Shown here piece by piece: positions 33,830-46,490 of a DNA stretch of 64,000 bases (positions are counted from its first letter, which is position 1; every line of letters starts with the position of its first letter). Below the pieces are notes generated by a model. The model searched no databases, was not told where the DNA came from, and saw nothing but the letters and a program-made list of their open reading frames with translations. Location of the stretch: positions 744,001 through 808,000 of the forward strand of contig JBAIAA010000812.1 of NCBI GenBank assembly GCA_037893245.1. Direction: 5' to 3'. Source of the DNA: Crossaster papposus. Its lineage: Eukaryota; Echinodermata; Asteroidea; Velatida; Solasteridae. Position numbers and translations under genes: made by a program.

Positions 33830-34810
33830 CAGACCGGTGTGCGATCCCACGGCGACCTTACTGCGATGCAGTTTTCATCAAAAACGCAGTGGGGTCGCCG
33901 AAAACTGGCAAAAAATCCTGAAATCTATGAGGTAGGTAGCTCACAGTACGCTCTTGACTCGCTCACTGCGCTCTCACTACACTCTCACTGCGACCTATGT
34001 GTTCCCAGTTTGATCATCGCCACGCTCTCACTGCGCTCCTATTACGCTCTACGCGATTTTGCTGCGACCAAGGCGACCTCGCTACGACCTCGCTACGACC
34101 TTACGACGCTCTCAATACGTCCCCACTACGTTCTGTGCGACTTTGTACCGCGTTCGTGCGGCAACTATAAATACAGCGAGCTCGATGTTGCTAGATATTT
34201 GCTATCTGTTGTACAATGTTTATGTTCTGACTCTCTACAGCCATAGTGAAGAGGAGATGCACATTAGTATGTTGTGTGGAGGATATAGGCTGTATACCAT
34301 TTGTGGCCTTTACGCATGTCAAAGTCAGAACGTACTATACACGCAGTATAATCGCAGTTTAATCACACTGTGATCGTACAGGAAGCTCCATAACATCGCC
34401 ATGGACGCATTGGGGGCGCCATAGTCGTACTGGCAGCCCCGTGTGGACGCAGTATGAGCGTGAAAAAGCCCTATACGACGTAGTAGAAGTGCAGTATGAG
34501 CGTGGTAAGAGCGTAGTGAGAGCGTGATAAGCGTACAGCGGTCGTACTTCAGACGTACTTCAGTCGCAGATTAGGCAGACGGCGATACCAACTCGCTCTT
34601 GTTACGATCATGCCACGCCCAGGTAGACTTCACTACGTCCCAAGTACCCGGTACGTTCTTTGATATCCCACTACGCTCTCACTGCGCCCCCGTTGCGTTT
34701 TGGACCAGATCGCCGAGGTTTGGCGACCATGGAGACCCTCCCACGACCTAGGTAGACTCTACTACGTTCCCATTACGCTCTTGGCAATCCTACTGCGCTT
34801 CTACTGCGTT
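33830..34810. repeat. Degenerate CTACGCTCT / CACTGCGCT-word region
   Basis: Words such as CACTGCG, CTACGCTCT, CTACGAC, GAGCGT and GTAGTGAGAGCG recur dozens of times. In the first half they lie mostly on one strand, in 34,470-34,560 in the inverted sense, and again forward to 34,810. Spacing is irregular, unlike a simple satellite. ORFs crossing it are low-complexity artefacts. It lies inside the TIR element at 31,089. Confidence 0.7.
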
Positions 34811-35683
34811 TTTAAACTCCTTAGCATAATACATGTGGGTATTGACACCAAAATGGAGATCATACGAAATTCCAATCCTGGGTTAAAAAACATTGTCCTA
34901 AAGTGGCGGCCATTTTGAAATTCAAGATGGCTATCAACCAGTGAGATGGTATCAATCAATACTATTTGTATCTGTAACTCCTTTGCTTAATAAATTGAAG
35001 TAATTGTCAGTAAAATGAACTTCGCATAGCATTAATACTTTGATTTATTAAACATTTGGTTAACAAATGGCGGCCATTTTGAAATCCAAGATGGCGGCCA
35101 TACGGTTAATGGAAAAAAATGTTACCAATACTTTTCTGAAACTTGGATGTCTACTCTTTCCAATGAAACAAAAAAAAACATCCTTAGCAAAAAAAAATGC
35201 ACAACTTTGAAAACCCACATAACAGCCTACGCGACATCCAACCTTTAGTCAGTCTCTGCTTTACCAATGCGCATGCTCTACTGTACGTTCGCACGCGCTC
35301 CCGGCGAACTATTTATGAAAAGATGGCAACCGCTTTGTTTACATTTGCGACATGATGGTCATTGGCACTATTCTTCCATACTGTAAGTAGGATAAGTCAT
35401 AACGTTAGTCGTGTTGGTCCAAAAACAAGACAAAAATTACATTAGGCCCGCCAGATTTTCACTTAACGTTTTTCACTGCCTTTCCCTTCCGTCCGACTAC
35501 TGACATCACTTTGTCCACGCCTCTGTTTTCCTATGAAAAGAGGCTACTGTCAACTAAGTTAACCAGCGCCAACCGTGCCCCGGGTTAGTGCATGGAGCTC
35601 CATGGATATTGCAACCATTATGCGTTCGAGCGACGTTAGTCGAACTATAGCCCGAACTTGCTCCATTTATGGAGATCAATCGG

Positions 35684-36297
35684 TCTGGGCCTAATTTCTT
35701 GGCTCTGCTTATACCGTCTGCTATCGCGGTTAGCGGAAAATGGTGACCATAAGCGAGGAATTCTGTGGTTAGCAGAGCCAAGAAATTGGGCCCTGGGCCC
35801 AATTTCTTGGCTCTGCTTACTACGAAAAATCCCTGCTTACAGCAGAAAATTCGGTGCTTACGGTAAACGTATTTCACGCGTTAGCAAGGAATATGTTGGT
35901 CTCTGCATGCGTACATCCCGCAACTAAGGATTCTGTGCTTACCGGGTGAGCAAATAATTTTTCTGCTAGCGCGGAGTAGCGGAAAATGGTGACCGTAAGC
36001 GAGGAATTCTGTGGTTAACAGGGCCCAATTTCATAGCGCTGCTTATCAGTTAGCGGAAAAGTCGTGCTAACTTTAGCAGAAAAATTTGCTAACCTTAAGC
36101 GCTATTTCACGGCGTTTTTGTGCTAACGTTTGCGCGCGCATGGAGATTCTACTGTTACGTCACTGATTTAAGCAAATTTTCCCGCTAGGTTAAGGGTGCC
36201 TTTTGCTGCGCTTACTGCTTACGGTCCCCATGAAATAGACGGAGGCTCGGTTAGCAGAAAATCGTGTGCTTAGCAGCGCTATGAAATTGGGCCCAGG
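35684..36297. mobile_element. Cluster of three related MITEs with GGGCCCAATTTC ends
   Basis: A short copy at about 35,684-35,795, a second, truncated one from about 35,796 to 36,020, and a complete one at 36,021-36,297. The last has 24-bp inverted ends beginning GGGCCCAATTTCATAGCGCT. All are filled with TTAGC/GCTAA words. They are packed head to tail, suggesting repeated insertion into one another. No coding capacity. Confidence 0.75.
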
Positions 36298-38994
36298 GCC
36301 ACGTCCACAATAGACTTGGTGCCAAGTCGGTATAATAGCGGTCCACTCGGTATATACAGGGGGGAGGTTGCGGTTGCCTCGTTCCCAAATTCGAAGTTAG
36401 ATATGTCGCAACTCGGCACGTTACTAGTCTTAAACCAGCCGTGCCGATAAACTTCAACTGAAATACACGGATTAAACCCGACTATCTAACGACTTGTTAT
36501 CAAGTCTACGTCCAGAATAACGTGCCGCCGTTGTACATGTGCGCCTGGCCTCAATTTTGTATCAATTTTAGCGTCGGTAAGTATTATCGCGGTCGCGGCG
36601 TGCGCCGCGCCCGAGTCGGCCGAATATGTAAACAGCGCATGAAGTAATATACGCAATATGCCTTGCTGATTTGCGATGACGGTCACATCAAATTATAGCC
36701 TTTTTGCGGCTTTTACCATCGTCCGTACTAGTAGTGGTAGTATCATGACATCTTAGGAATTCTACTGCCATTCATGGTCAAGTTTGATGCCAGGGTTTGA
36801 TGAGTGGCCACGCTGACACAGCCACACGACCAGGGACAGGTCATGCAGGTTAGGCTACCACGAGCATAACGAGGACCGCTCACCGATCGAGTGGTTATAG
36901 GCCTAACGTTAGATTCTTTTTAGAATTTTTTAGACGAATATTTCATCTCCATTCCCAATGTGCATTTTGATCATCGTTCCCGATGCACATTTCGCTAATT
37001 CATTTTGCTGTAATTTTCATAAAACAATGGATGGATTTGAGGGGATAGTATGTATAGCAAATATTGTTACACTGATTCGTTTCACTGATTTAATTGTTTG
37101 AATTCGGTTTGTAGATGCTGGAAAAAGATAGAAAATCTACCATGTTCTTGTAGTCTGGTTCCCTGGCCCCACTTAAAATGAAGCGAAGCAATTATAGAGT
37201 TAGAGAATTATAAGGTCATAGAATTAGTCTAGTTGTTTGCTGGTGTAATCCAAAATGCGGAATAACTAAATTTCAAAATTTAAGAGCAGTAGTTTGTTTT
37301 AAGCCAGTTTTTTCAAACACTGGTAATTAAGCCAACCAGTGTTGGAAATTGATACGAAAATGGCACTTTATTTGAAAATGTCAGCACGCCAGGAACTATA
37401 TTTTTACAAGATGCTTTTAATAGACTCATTCCTCAACAGTCCAGTACACGTAAAGTATTTTGTGGTATTTTAAGAGGTGAAAATACCGAGAGAGAAAGTC
37501 GAAAGTTGTCAGTGAGCCCTGCATTCTATAATTGGTCTGATTGCTGTAATTGTAGTTTATGATCAACGAAGCATTACAATTTCCCTCAAATGTGTGTATT
37601 ACATGACTATAGGCCTGCAGTCTCTCCTTGCAATTTTTAAGAAGTTTGTGGTTATTAACAGTTAGCTCTGTGGTATTGGATATTTGCATATCAGTATAAA
37701 AAAGGCCAGGCAAGTAGTTGTGGTTGTTGACAACTGGTGGTGGCAAGAGGCTAGCTATCTAACACCTCTTATCCTTACACAATGGCTGTATTACGTTTCA
37801 GACATTTACAGGCCAAGACTGGGCCAATGTTATAACCTAATTATGTTTCAGACATTTATGTTTCGGTGATTAGAAAGCTTACGTTTCAGACATTTGAAAT
37901 GTCTGAAACGTAATCGCTACTTACGTTTCAGACATTTAATATATATTTAATAAGTATATTGTTCTTGTTTCAGACATTTTGACACGTAACAATAGCGTTT
38001 CAGACATTCTTGGTTCACAGAAAAAATAGGACCCCGTTCGAACCCCGTTCGTTTGAATTCCTGACCTGTTTGTTTGTGTTCTTTCCTCCATGCCATGGTA
38101 CATGTACACCCTAACCCTACCTAATGCTACTTTTGACTACTAATAGTAAAAAGTAGTATGCAGTACTCTCACTGACCTGTGTGCAATGCCTGTAGTAATT
38201 TTTAGTATTTGGTACTTCACCCCTTATTGCACTCGTAGTACTTTTTAGCATTGTGTCCCTCTGCTTGCTGAGTGTGCATGGCCCATGTATGCTGTGTAAG
38301 GTGTTCTAAACTCTACAGCAAAAATTGTCCCTTGGGACACATTGGGTCAAGGCTGGACTACTGCATTTTTTGCCAGGTAAGTATTACTGACCTGTATTGC
38401 CACTATTAGTACTTTGTAGTTGGCAGTATCTGTACTCTGTCAGTACACAGCCAATCATCAGTCACGGAGGGACCCAATGCTACAAAATACTAAGTAGTAT
38501 TCTGTAGTACGCAGTTCTTTAGCCCAAAGTAAGGCCTAGGGGGTTAGGGTTAAACCACGATGTTTGTCTTTCGGATAATACCAGAAAGAAAACGATCACT
38601 GGCTGAAATTGTTTTGGTGTTCGGCGATTTTCACCAATATGATCAAAAGTTTGTATCGTAATATTTTTTACAATAACCAATAACAATTAACATTTTGTGG
38701 GGTTGCATTTTATCCTTTCTAAAAATAGGGTTGGTCGGTTATTTTTTGTTTAGCCTTTAACTTGTGACATGTTGAACCCTTTGCATAGGGTTAACATGCA
38801 TACAGTATTTCTAATCATACATTTTGAATATTTGCAGTAACCTCCTGATCGAGACCCAGACTCGTAGTGTACTTCATTCAGCAGAGATTATCATGTGAAC
38901 CACAACAAACAGGCTTCTTTGAAGTGCAGTTCATCAATGAGTACATTGGTAAGAACGTTTGTACTAAACACTTTGGATAGGTGATTCATTAAGG
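36298..38994. other. Centre, noncoding: no gene seen
   Basis: Apart from the motif array at 37,791-38,008 and a possible MITE at about 38,107-38,550 (CCCTAACCCTACC at one end, GGGGGTTAGGGTT at the other, AGTACT/TAGTACTTTTTAG words inside), nothing is recognised. Confidence 0.5.
37791..38008. repeat. Seven-copy array of a TTACGTTTCAGACATTT motif with one inverted copy
   Basis: Copies start at about 37,791, 37,841, 37,879, 37,921, 37,963 and 37,993, with an inverted copy at 37,897-37,913. Copy 3 and the inverted copy form a perfect 35-bp palindrome centred on 37,896. Spacings are 30-50 bp and the intervening sequence is unrelated, so this is a motif array, not an ordinary tandem repeat. Confidence 0.85.
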
Positions 38995-39675
38995 GCTGTC
39001 CAAAGTTGTCAACATTTTTAAGGTCGTACAGAGCGTACTACTTTTCAAGACCCCCCTCCCTCCCCCCAAAGTAGTACTTTTCAACATTTAGTCCAAACAC
39101 CGGTAGAGCTGTGTGGGGCATTGCGTGCACGATGTCCATGCACAGCTGTGGGAACGAGTCGCAGTAAAGCTGTGTCAAAGGTTATTCATTCACGCTTGGC
39201 ACATTCGCGCGCTTATTGAGGGCTAGTATATAGGGCATCAATACATGTGTGTATGTACACCGCATGGTTAACGTTGCGCTATACGAAATCATTGCCAACT
39301 CGGTCGCCGCGGCGTGTAGGGCGGGCGGCGTCAAAAGTATCTCATCCTCGCAAGCTACGTACTGTATAGCTAGCCAGGGACGCATCAGATTTTTTTTCAC
39401 GGAGTTGCATAGCTGCTAACAAGGTATAACCTGCCGAAGCAATCATTTTTGAACAGCGGACTATTTGTATCGCTTCTGATTTTAACGTTGGAAATTATTT
39501 CGAGATAAAACAAGAAGGAAACAAAACCAATCATATAATTTTCCTTTGCTGATTGTATGGTACAAAATCAACATTTTATTTACAATTTAAAGTCGTACGC
39601 GGCCTCCGACCCCCCTCCCCCCTGTCGTACGCTTTGTACGACCATTAAAATGTTGAAAACTTTGGACGGCCCCTT
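38995..39675. mobile_element. TIR element with GTCCAAAGTTGTCAACATTT ends (about 680 bp)
   Basis: The left end GGGCTGTCCAAAGTTGTCAA and the inverted right end share about 45 bp, continuing through GGTCGTAC and AGCGTAC. Related single ends (GGGGTCGTCCAAAGTTGTCA) are found in both arms at 25,492 and 41,060-41,090. No ORF is recognised inside. Confidence 0.75.
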
Positions 39676-39754
39676 AGTCATGAAGTAACACAGACATTTG
39701 TAAGTCACATCCTATAACTACATAAATATTGAATATTTTAAAGTGAACAAAGCT

Positions 39755-39830
39755 GGCAGGAGCTGGATTCGAACCTGCAACCTCCAGGTTACCGTACCAG
39801 CGCTATACCAACTGAGCTATCTTGCCGCAA
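39755..39830 (-). repeat. tRNA-like sequence (SINE head or tRNA relic)
   Basis: On the minus strand GGCAAGATAGCTCAGTTGGTATAGC provides a good A box and GCAGGTTCGAATCC a good B box, and the acceptor stem nearly closes. The anticodon stem does not pair convincingly and the D stem has a mismatch, so I call a tRNA-derived repeat and not a functional tRNA. Confidence 0.6.
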
Positions 39831-40710
39831 TGCCCTATGAATGAGGCTAGCCTACATGTATGTTGGCGGTCTCCCAAATTGTCAGTATCTTTATTTGGGG
39901 GCGCTAGTCAGAAGTCATAAACACAAGAATGACGTATGTGACCTGTTGCCCTGAAGTGGGCGTAAAGTAGCAAAATTTCAAAATCAAGACTATGGTATTT
40001 CCTGAAAGTACAGGTTTCAAGCTTTAATTATAGATACATTGTGTGTTGTGTATCATACAACCAACAAACTTTGGTTTGGGTCACATGGTGAGAAAACAAT
40101 TGGGTCGGTCGGTCAGCATGACATTTTTTTTTAAATTTTTTTTTTAGGTTTAAATATATGTTAGTATTAGTATTATTATTATTTTAGGAACCATACCTGG
40201 GCTTGAAGTAAACGACGGCCACGACGGCCATTGCCGTTGTTGCCTTTTTGATGGCCGAGGTGCCCCACTAAAAATTGCCGTCTTCACGGCTAGTTTTGCC
40301 TTGCCCAATTTTTACCTTGGCCCGGCCGTCGTGCCCTTTTTTGCAAAAACATCCTTCAGCCTAATGTTAGTATTCTAATCACTGAATCATTGTTCTAGAA
40401 AAAAATATCGCTGCATACGTTACGTATCGCGCACGCAGCAACGTTAACGACACAAACTGAATCTAGCTTCGCGATCAGGCCCCATAAATATAGCGCACGC
40501 TATGTACTGTACATGTTTGTATGTACAGCCGAGTCCAGCTAATTTCGGAGTATGCTGATACTTCTAGCTGCGACACCCCGCCGCAACACACGTACCAGCA
40601 GGAGTAAGTACGGCATGATCGTACCTGCGAAGTCAACTGACTTTCTTTTTCTCAGTGCTACTGTACACGTGACGCGCAGTGTACAATACGAATGCGTGTT
40701 TGTGTTCGTG
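39831..40710. other. Centre, last part: no gene seen
   Basis: Contains a GACGGCC/GGCCGTC-rich stretch at 40,214-40,335 that can fold on itself (ACGACGGCCACGACGGCC against GGCCCGGCCGTCGTGCC), probably a small fold-back element. The inner edge of the right arm starts at 40,711. Confidence 0.5.
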
Positions 40711-41339
40711 GGGGTGTACGTGTGATACGTGTACGAGGCAAACGATAGTCGTTACAATCACCCCAACCTCGTTACCATGGCTATGATCTTGCTGCGCTAT
40801 GTTTTCCCACCATGCCTTCGCGATAACGCGCACACGCTCATATGGAGTCGAGGCTGCGATCACCCTGCATGCGGCTGGTGCTCCAATATTGTCAACAGGT
40901 TTTTGATGAAGTTATCCCTCTGCTAAATGAACGGCATTGAATTTGTTAGGAAGAAAATCAGAAAAATCAACAATGCCGGGCAAGGATCGCGTAAAGCGAA
41001 CAGCCTAAAATTTCAATATGATTTTCCACACACCCCAGGGAGTTAAGGTTGCATTGCAGATATAGTGACAACTTTGGACGACCCCTTAGTTCTGCTTCCG
41101 ATTACATGCCTTTCAAAAGGTTGCTGCGGCACATCTCGTGCTTTAAATGTTTCCATTTACGCTACGAAAGCCTCAAAAAGTGATAAAAACTTGCCTCAAT
41201 TAATGTCAAAAATGTTTACAGTCAATCATTCTTTTAACAAGAATGGAGAATTTAGATCATGAACAGTGCTATGCACAACGCCTACATTGTAGCCCCGAGT
41301 TTGAGGTGCGGCGGTAAGCGTGCGTGATGAGTTTTTAAA

Positions 41340-41640
41340 AATAATATTGTATAACTTCTACATGTACATGCTTTCACAGATTTTGATAAAACTTGGATGC
41401 AGTGACCCTTGGGTCGGAAGACACATTTCCTCATTGGGTTACAGAGGTCAAAGGTCATGTAGGGGTCATTAGATGTCATTGCTCAAACATACCGGTACTT
41501 CAAATGTTTCTTTGTACATGTATACAGAATTTGATGGATTTTAATGTAACTTGGATGGAGTGATCCTTGGGTGGGGTTCATCACAACTCCTTTGAAATAG
41601 GAGGTCAAAGGTAATCAAGGGGTCATTTGAGGTCATTGAA
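41340..41640. repeat. Mirror copy of the TGACCTTTGACC repeat (right arm)
   Basis: Reverse complement of 24,925-25,220. The plus strand here shows AGGTCA-A-AGGTCA at 41,455-41,467 and GAGGTCAAAGG again near 41,600. Confidence 0.7.
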
Positions 41641-44537
41641 AAATGCACAAAATTGAACTTTTTAAAGAAAACTAAACATAGGGATCGACCGCGGGGAAAA
41701 GGCGACACTCGCGACTCAGGGGATCACTTGTATAGTGATACTGACCTTTATAAAGATTTGTGTTCATAGATGAAAATGAAAAACTGTCTGAGGTATGTAT
41801 GCTTTTTGCTGGTTTTGATTTTCTTAGGTCGATCGAGGAACGTTTGCTCAGAAGAATTTTCAAAAAAGCCAATTTCTTGCTGGAATATCGGGGAGAACTG
41901 ACAACTCATACTAAAAGGGGAACAGTGGCAGGACACATACCCAGACGAAAAGGGATCGTTTCTCTTCTTCTTCTTTAAGACTAGCGGTGTTTCACTGTGG
42001 TAAGTTGCTTCTGATCATAATGAACTCAAAGTTACTACCTGCGCTTAATATGCTGTAACCCTCTCAATTTTCACTAATGGGCAATTCCACGATTACGTTA
42101 CGTTTTTAGCCATTTAGCACAGCTCTTTGGGCTCCCATATCCAGATGTATGCTTAGGCTAAACAAAATAAATGGTGTGTTTACAGTAACGGCTTGAAAAA
42201 AATACAGGTAGGTAGGCAGGGAAATATTTTAATTTTGTCTTTTCTTTTTCATTTTAGTTGTGTTTTAAGTGTGGAAAATGATTATTTGTGACAAATAATT
42301 GAAACTAGTATTCATCTACAATGAGGTTGGCAATTGGGCCACCAAAAATCCAGGTAGGTAGGGTTAGTGTAAACACACCATTTTTCTTTTGGCCTCATCA
42401 ATTCTTCATTTTATCATTAATAAATTTTACCTAGACCCAATTATAACACAGTAATAATTAAAATCATGTTTTAAAAGACATGTTTTGTTAAGGCTGCTAC
42501 CCTAAAGTTTTTATCGGCAAGTTAAAAAATAATAATAATAACCATTAAAACATTTTTTTTTAAATTAACAAAAATATCTTTTCTGTCTTTACAAAATGCA
42601 TTTCAACTACCCAACTACCTACTTACATTCGCTATTTTCTGAGATTCCCTATCACTTTCTGTTCGCAATGACAACGCGTTGCGCGATTCCCTATCAGTAT
42701 CAAGGTGATGAAAACACGTGCATAATGCTCAATGCAGCAATGCTGTACTGGTTCCCCCCGCACCGCCCACTAAAACTAAAAGTGCCAAAGAAGGCAGGAT
42801 GGAGTCTATGCATACACGGCCGACCAACAGGAAACGGGCAGATAAAAAGAACACGTGTTTGAATCTATGATAAAGCCAGAATCATTGAATGGACATTGTG
42901 GGGTTCCAGACGCTTTGTTTTTGGTTAAGAACAAATCGCTGCGAACTATGGAATTCCGTACGATTTCGACATTCTTAAGGGCAGAGTGTTGGTTTGATGA
43001 AACAATGAGTCTGTCGTCAATTGTACACAAAGGATAAAATGCCTTGAGCACGCTAATGATACGTACACCACCTTAGTGAATACGTAGTTGGCAGAACTCA
43101 ATCCAAAAGGAAGTACGGTGAAAACGTTTGTAGCAAGTAGCATGCTGCGAGCCTCGCGGTGTGAGTTGCCGCGGCACATCTCGCGCTTCAAATGTTGACA
43201 TTGATTTACGCTACATGTACAAAAGCCATTAAAACAATTGCCACAAAAAGTGATAAAAACTTGCCTTAATTAATGTCAACTATTTACTGTCGATAATCCT
43301 TTAAAATAATGGAGAATTTAGGTCGTGCACACCACTATGCACAACGCTACCCACGAAGGGAAACTTGCCAACACTGTCCGTTTGTAGTGTGTGAAGCACT
43401 GTGTGGCAGGCGACGAACCTCGCGTTGCGGCAGAAAATGTCGGGGAAACATGCTGCGCTATCATTTCAAGTACAAGCGATACAACCTCATCATAATTCAT
43501 GAACACAGAAAACACATACACAGTTGAGAGATCAAGTTTTGTGAATTAACTTGCAGAAATATTCGTTCTCCATCGATGTTTATTCGGCATTTAGATCGAC
43601 CTGGAACTGCAGTGTTACGATGTTAATCGGCCATGCATGTACATGTACATGCATAGACTGATTGTCGCATACATCATGCCTTCTTTGGCGCGGCAGGGAC
43701 CAGTACAGCGTTACTGCATTGAGCGTTACGCAAATGTTACGCACAGAGGTTTCTTCTCAGAAAATAGCGAACGTAAGTGGGCCGACAAATTAGAAGCGTT
43801 TTGACATAAATAGGTATAGTTGAGAGTCATTTCGTGAAGACAGAAAAGACAGTTTGTTTTCATTTTTGATTTTTTTTTAAAAACTTACCGACACAAACTT
43901 TAGGGCCGCATCAAATATGCTTGCAAATGGGACTGGTTGGAGAAGGAAGTGGATGGAGTTCCTCTTGCAAAAGCTATAGGAAAGCTTAATGGACCATGCA
44001 TGGCATATCGCTGGGTATGCAAGAACTTCAAGGAGATGACGTGGATAGCGCTGGACGATAATATCGTCACGATACGATACCGAAGACGATATAGACAGTA
44101 TCGTCTTTGGTTTTTTGCATTTAATCTTAACATTTTGTCTCTTGTCTTTAAAAAAAAAAGGTTGTTATTTACATACATTTTTATCATCTAATGACAAAAA
44201 TTGTATTGAAAATAAAAAAACAGTCCCCTAAAAATTAGCCGTTGACGTACCAATGCTGCACGTGGAGATCGTGCACAAATACACAAACGACGTTAACAAA
44301 TACCTCCCCTAAAAAGGGCAACAATAATCGATACATTTTTGAAAATTCTTCTTCGAACCCACACAGTTTTTTGTATGAATACGTTAAAAAAGGATGTAGC
44401 AGTGATATACTGAATTTTTTGAAAAATCTGTATGCCGGCCCCAATTCAACCTCTGCAAAATACGCAGAGGCTAGCCCCGGGAAAAGGTCCCAAGGATGTG
44501 ACATGAGGCAGTTATTTACCGAACTGTTAGAAATTCC

Positions 44538-44743
44538 ACCAAGTTCGGCAAGCCTCCATCCAAGCTCACACCAAGTCCATCTGAGCTGGCAAAAGCCCAC
44601 CCAAGCTCACACCAAATCCACCTGAGCTGGCAAAAGCCCATCCAAGCTCCCAATAAGTGTACCTGAGCTGGCAAAAGCCCATCCAAGCTCACACCAGGAC
44701 TAACCAAGTCAACTCGAGCTGGCAAAATATCCAAGCTCATCAC
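44538..44743. repeat. Mirror copy of the 45-bp tandem repeat (right arm)
   Basis: Reverse complement of 21,753-21,958, with the same number of units and only a few base differences. Confidence 0.85.
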
Positions 44744-45762
44744 ATAATTACTATATGCCAGGAATTATTCTAAGTCTGCCTTGCTAAGCCAAGGAGCAAA
44801 ATTCCAATCAATGACGATAACAGGATTTGCATTACCATGCTCCATAAGAATGACACCCAAATTACCACGCTGCGTACAATGGTATGGTATGGTACGGTAC
44901 GGATGTTTGCATTGCGAGCGTCGAAGAACGAATGAGATACAAATCAACGAAATAACGAAACAAAAAAATAACGAAAACTATGAGAAATAGTTATGTTAAA
45001 ACTTGTAAAAACTCCCATAAACACCCTCCCCTTCCAATATAGAATGAGTTCTGACTCACTGCAGCTAACTCTAGCATCGATCAAACAAAATCAATAAATA
45101 AACTATGAAGTATGTTTGCATAAACCGGTTTCTCCTTGTTATTTTCTTGCAAAAGCACCTCATCTTTAACTAAAAAACCTAATAGCCTGACAGAACAAAA
45201 ATCCACAAAACCCAGCATTACACGTTCTTCAATTTAATTTCCATCCCATGTGACCGAGAATCGTTAAACAAAATGTAAGCTGCATGTATGATTACGCCCC
45301 TTCCCAATAAACAAAATATTACCGGCATTTATATAAGTTGTGTGTTTAGTGTTAAAATGGTGTTAGAAATACATTGTTCTATAGATTTAAAAAGGCTCAT
45401 TCCAGCCTTTGCAAATTGTAGTTAAGAAAAATAAAATATAAACCACCACAATCTCGGATGTCAAACAATACCCTGTAATGCCTGCATTCATCGAAGTGCA
45501 TCATTTTATAAACTTGTCCCATGCCTAATTTGTTATTCTTTCCAAATTCGCAGCCCAGCCCAGAAAAAATACTAATTCAGCAACTGACTCTCCAGCAGCC
45601 GATTTCACGAAAAGTGCGTAGCTTGCGCCATTTTCAAAAGTGGCGTAAGGCTTACGCAACAAAAATGTTGCGTAGCTGCGCCATTTCCTTACGGAGCATT
45701 TCACGAAACTTGGCGTAGCTGCGCAACGTTTTAAACACCGTTTACGGCGACTGTTTGCGTAT

Positions 45763-46469
45763 TGTAACCGAGTGAATATAGGCCCTTTTATTTTATATAG
45801 TTCCTTTTGATTTTCTATATTCCTTTTGTAGTTAGCCACTTTTGTGTATTTTACATCTCATTTACGATGATACTAACCTTTAAGATTTTCCTGTTTATTT
45901 TATACTAACATTTAAGGTTCCCCTTAATTCAAAGCTTGCTGCCAGAGCCATCAATCTTACCACAGTTGGGGCGCTATTAAATCTCAGGGTCTCACCCAAA
46001 TCCCGTGTGTTACTCCAATTCGTGCGGTTTGGACTCTTAACATCGGCTTTGATCGATCATGGTCTGATGACGTGGATGGGTACTGGCCTTACTAGGGTTA
46101 TTGCCCTCACGAAAAAGTTGAGCGGTTGTTCGAGACAGGGCTGGGCACTTTGTGTTGGGACCTGCTCCGTGCTAGTCGTGCCAGTTGGCAGCTGCAATCT
46201 TCTGCATTATAAAGCTTGCGCTGGACTTGTTCAGGTTCTCCTCTAGCCAACTTAGCAGGGTGAAACAACAGCTGGATTGTGCCAAGATTAACTGGGCCTA
46301 GCCATGCAGTTGGCCTTGGTGCCACTGGGTACGGTCTGGAAGAACCATTAGCCTCATATTACTAGGTTGGATGGGGGTTTTTGTTTTGACCGTGTCCTAT
46401 TAAAGTACATGCCACTGCATCCTGGTTTCTGTGTGCCTTGATCCTTGATGGTTAAAAATATGGCTCACA
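45763..46469 (+). repeat. 5' LTR
   Basis: 707 bp, TGTAACC...CTCACA. Promoter and polyadenylation signals must lie here by analogy; a TATAAA-like CATTATAAAGC at about 46,205 is a weak candidate only. Confidence 0.95.
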
Positions 46470-46472
46470 ATT

Positions 46473-46490
46473 TGGCGTCGTAGACAGGAT
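46473..46490 (+). promoter_or_regulatory. Putative primer-binding site
   Basis: Three bases after the LTR comes TGGCGTCGTAGACAGGA. The TGG start complements the CCA end of a tRNA, as expected for minus-strand priming. I cannot name the tRNA with confidence. Confidence 0.6.

Larger units (their letters stand above)
31089..35233. mobile_element. TIR element with ATGGCCGCCATCTTGGATTT subterminal repeats (about 4.1 kb), carrying other insertions
   Basis: Left end (GTAGGATGTTATGT..., GCTAAGGATGC, AAAAGTATTGGTAACATTTT, then GGCCGCCATCTTGGATTT) is matched in inverse at 35,050-35,233 over about 170 bp. Further GGCCGCCAT copies occur inside both ends. No intact transposase is visible; the interior holds a broken LINE (31,714-33,520) and the CGCTCT-rich block (33,830-34,810). 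The edges are approximate. Confidence 0.75.

Noticed and set aside
38107..38550. Interstitial telomere sequence (CCCTAACCC and GGGTTAGGG at the two ends)
   Set aside because: Only one to two units at each end, in inverted sense; more likely the ends of a small MITE.
39755..39830. Functional tRNA gene on the minus strand
   Set aside because: A and B boxes are good, but the anticodon stem does not pair and the D stem is imperfect; kept as a tRNA-derived repeat.
43309..43527. 72-residue ORF with Cys/Arg-rich peptide, mirrored in both arms
   Set aside because: Overlaps an equally long ORF on the other strand; conservation between arms only reflects recent duplication.
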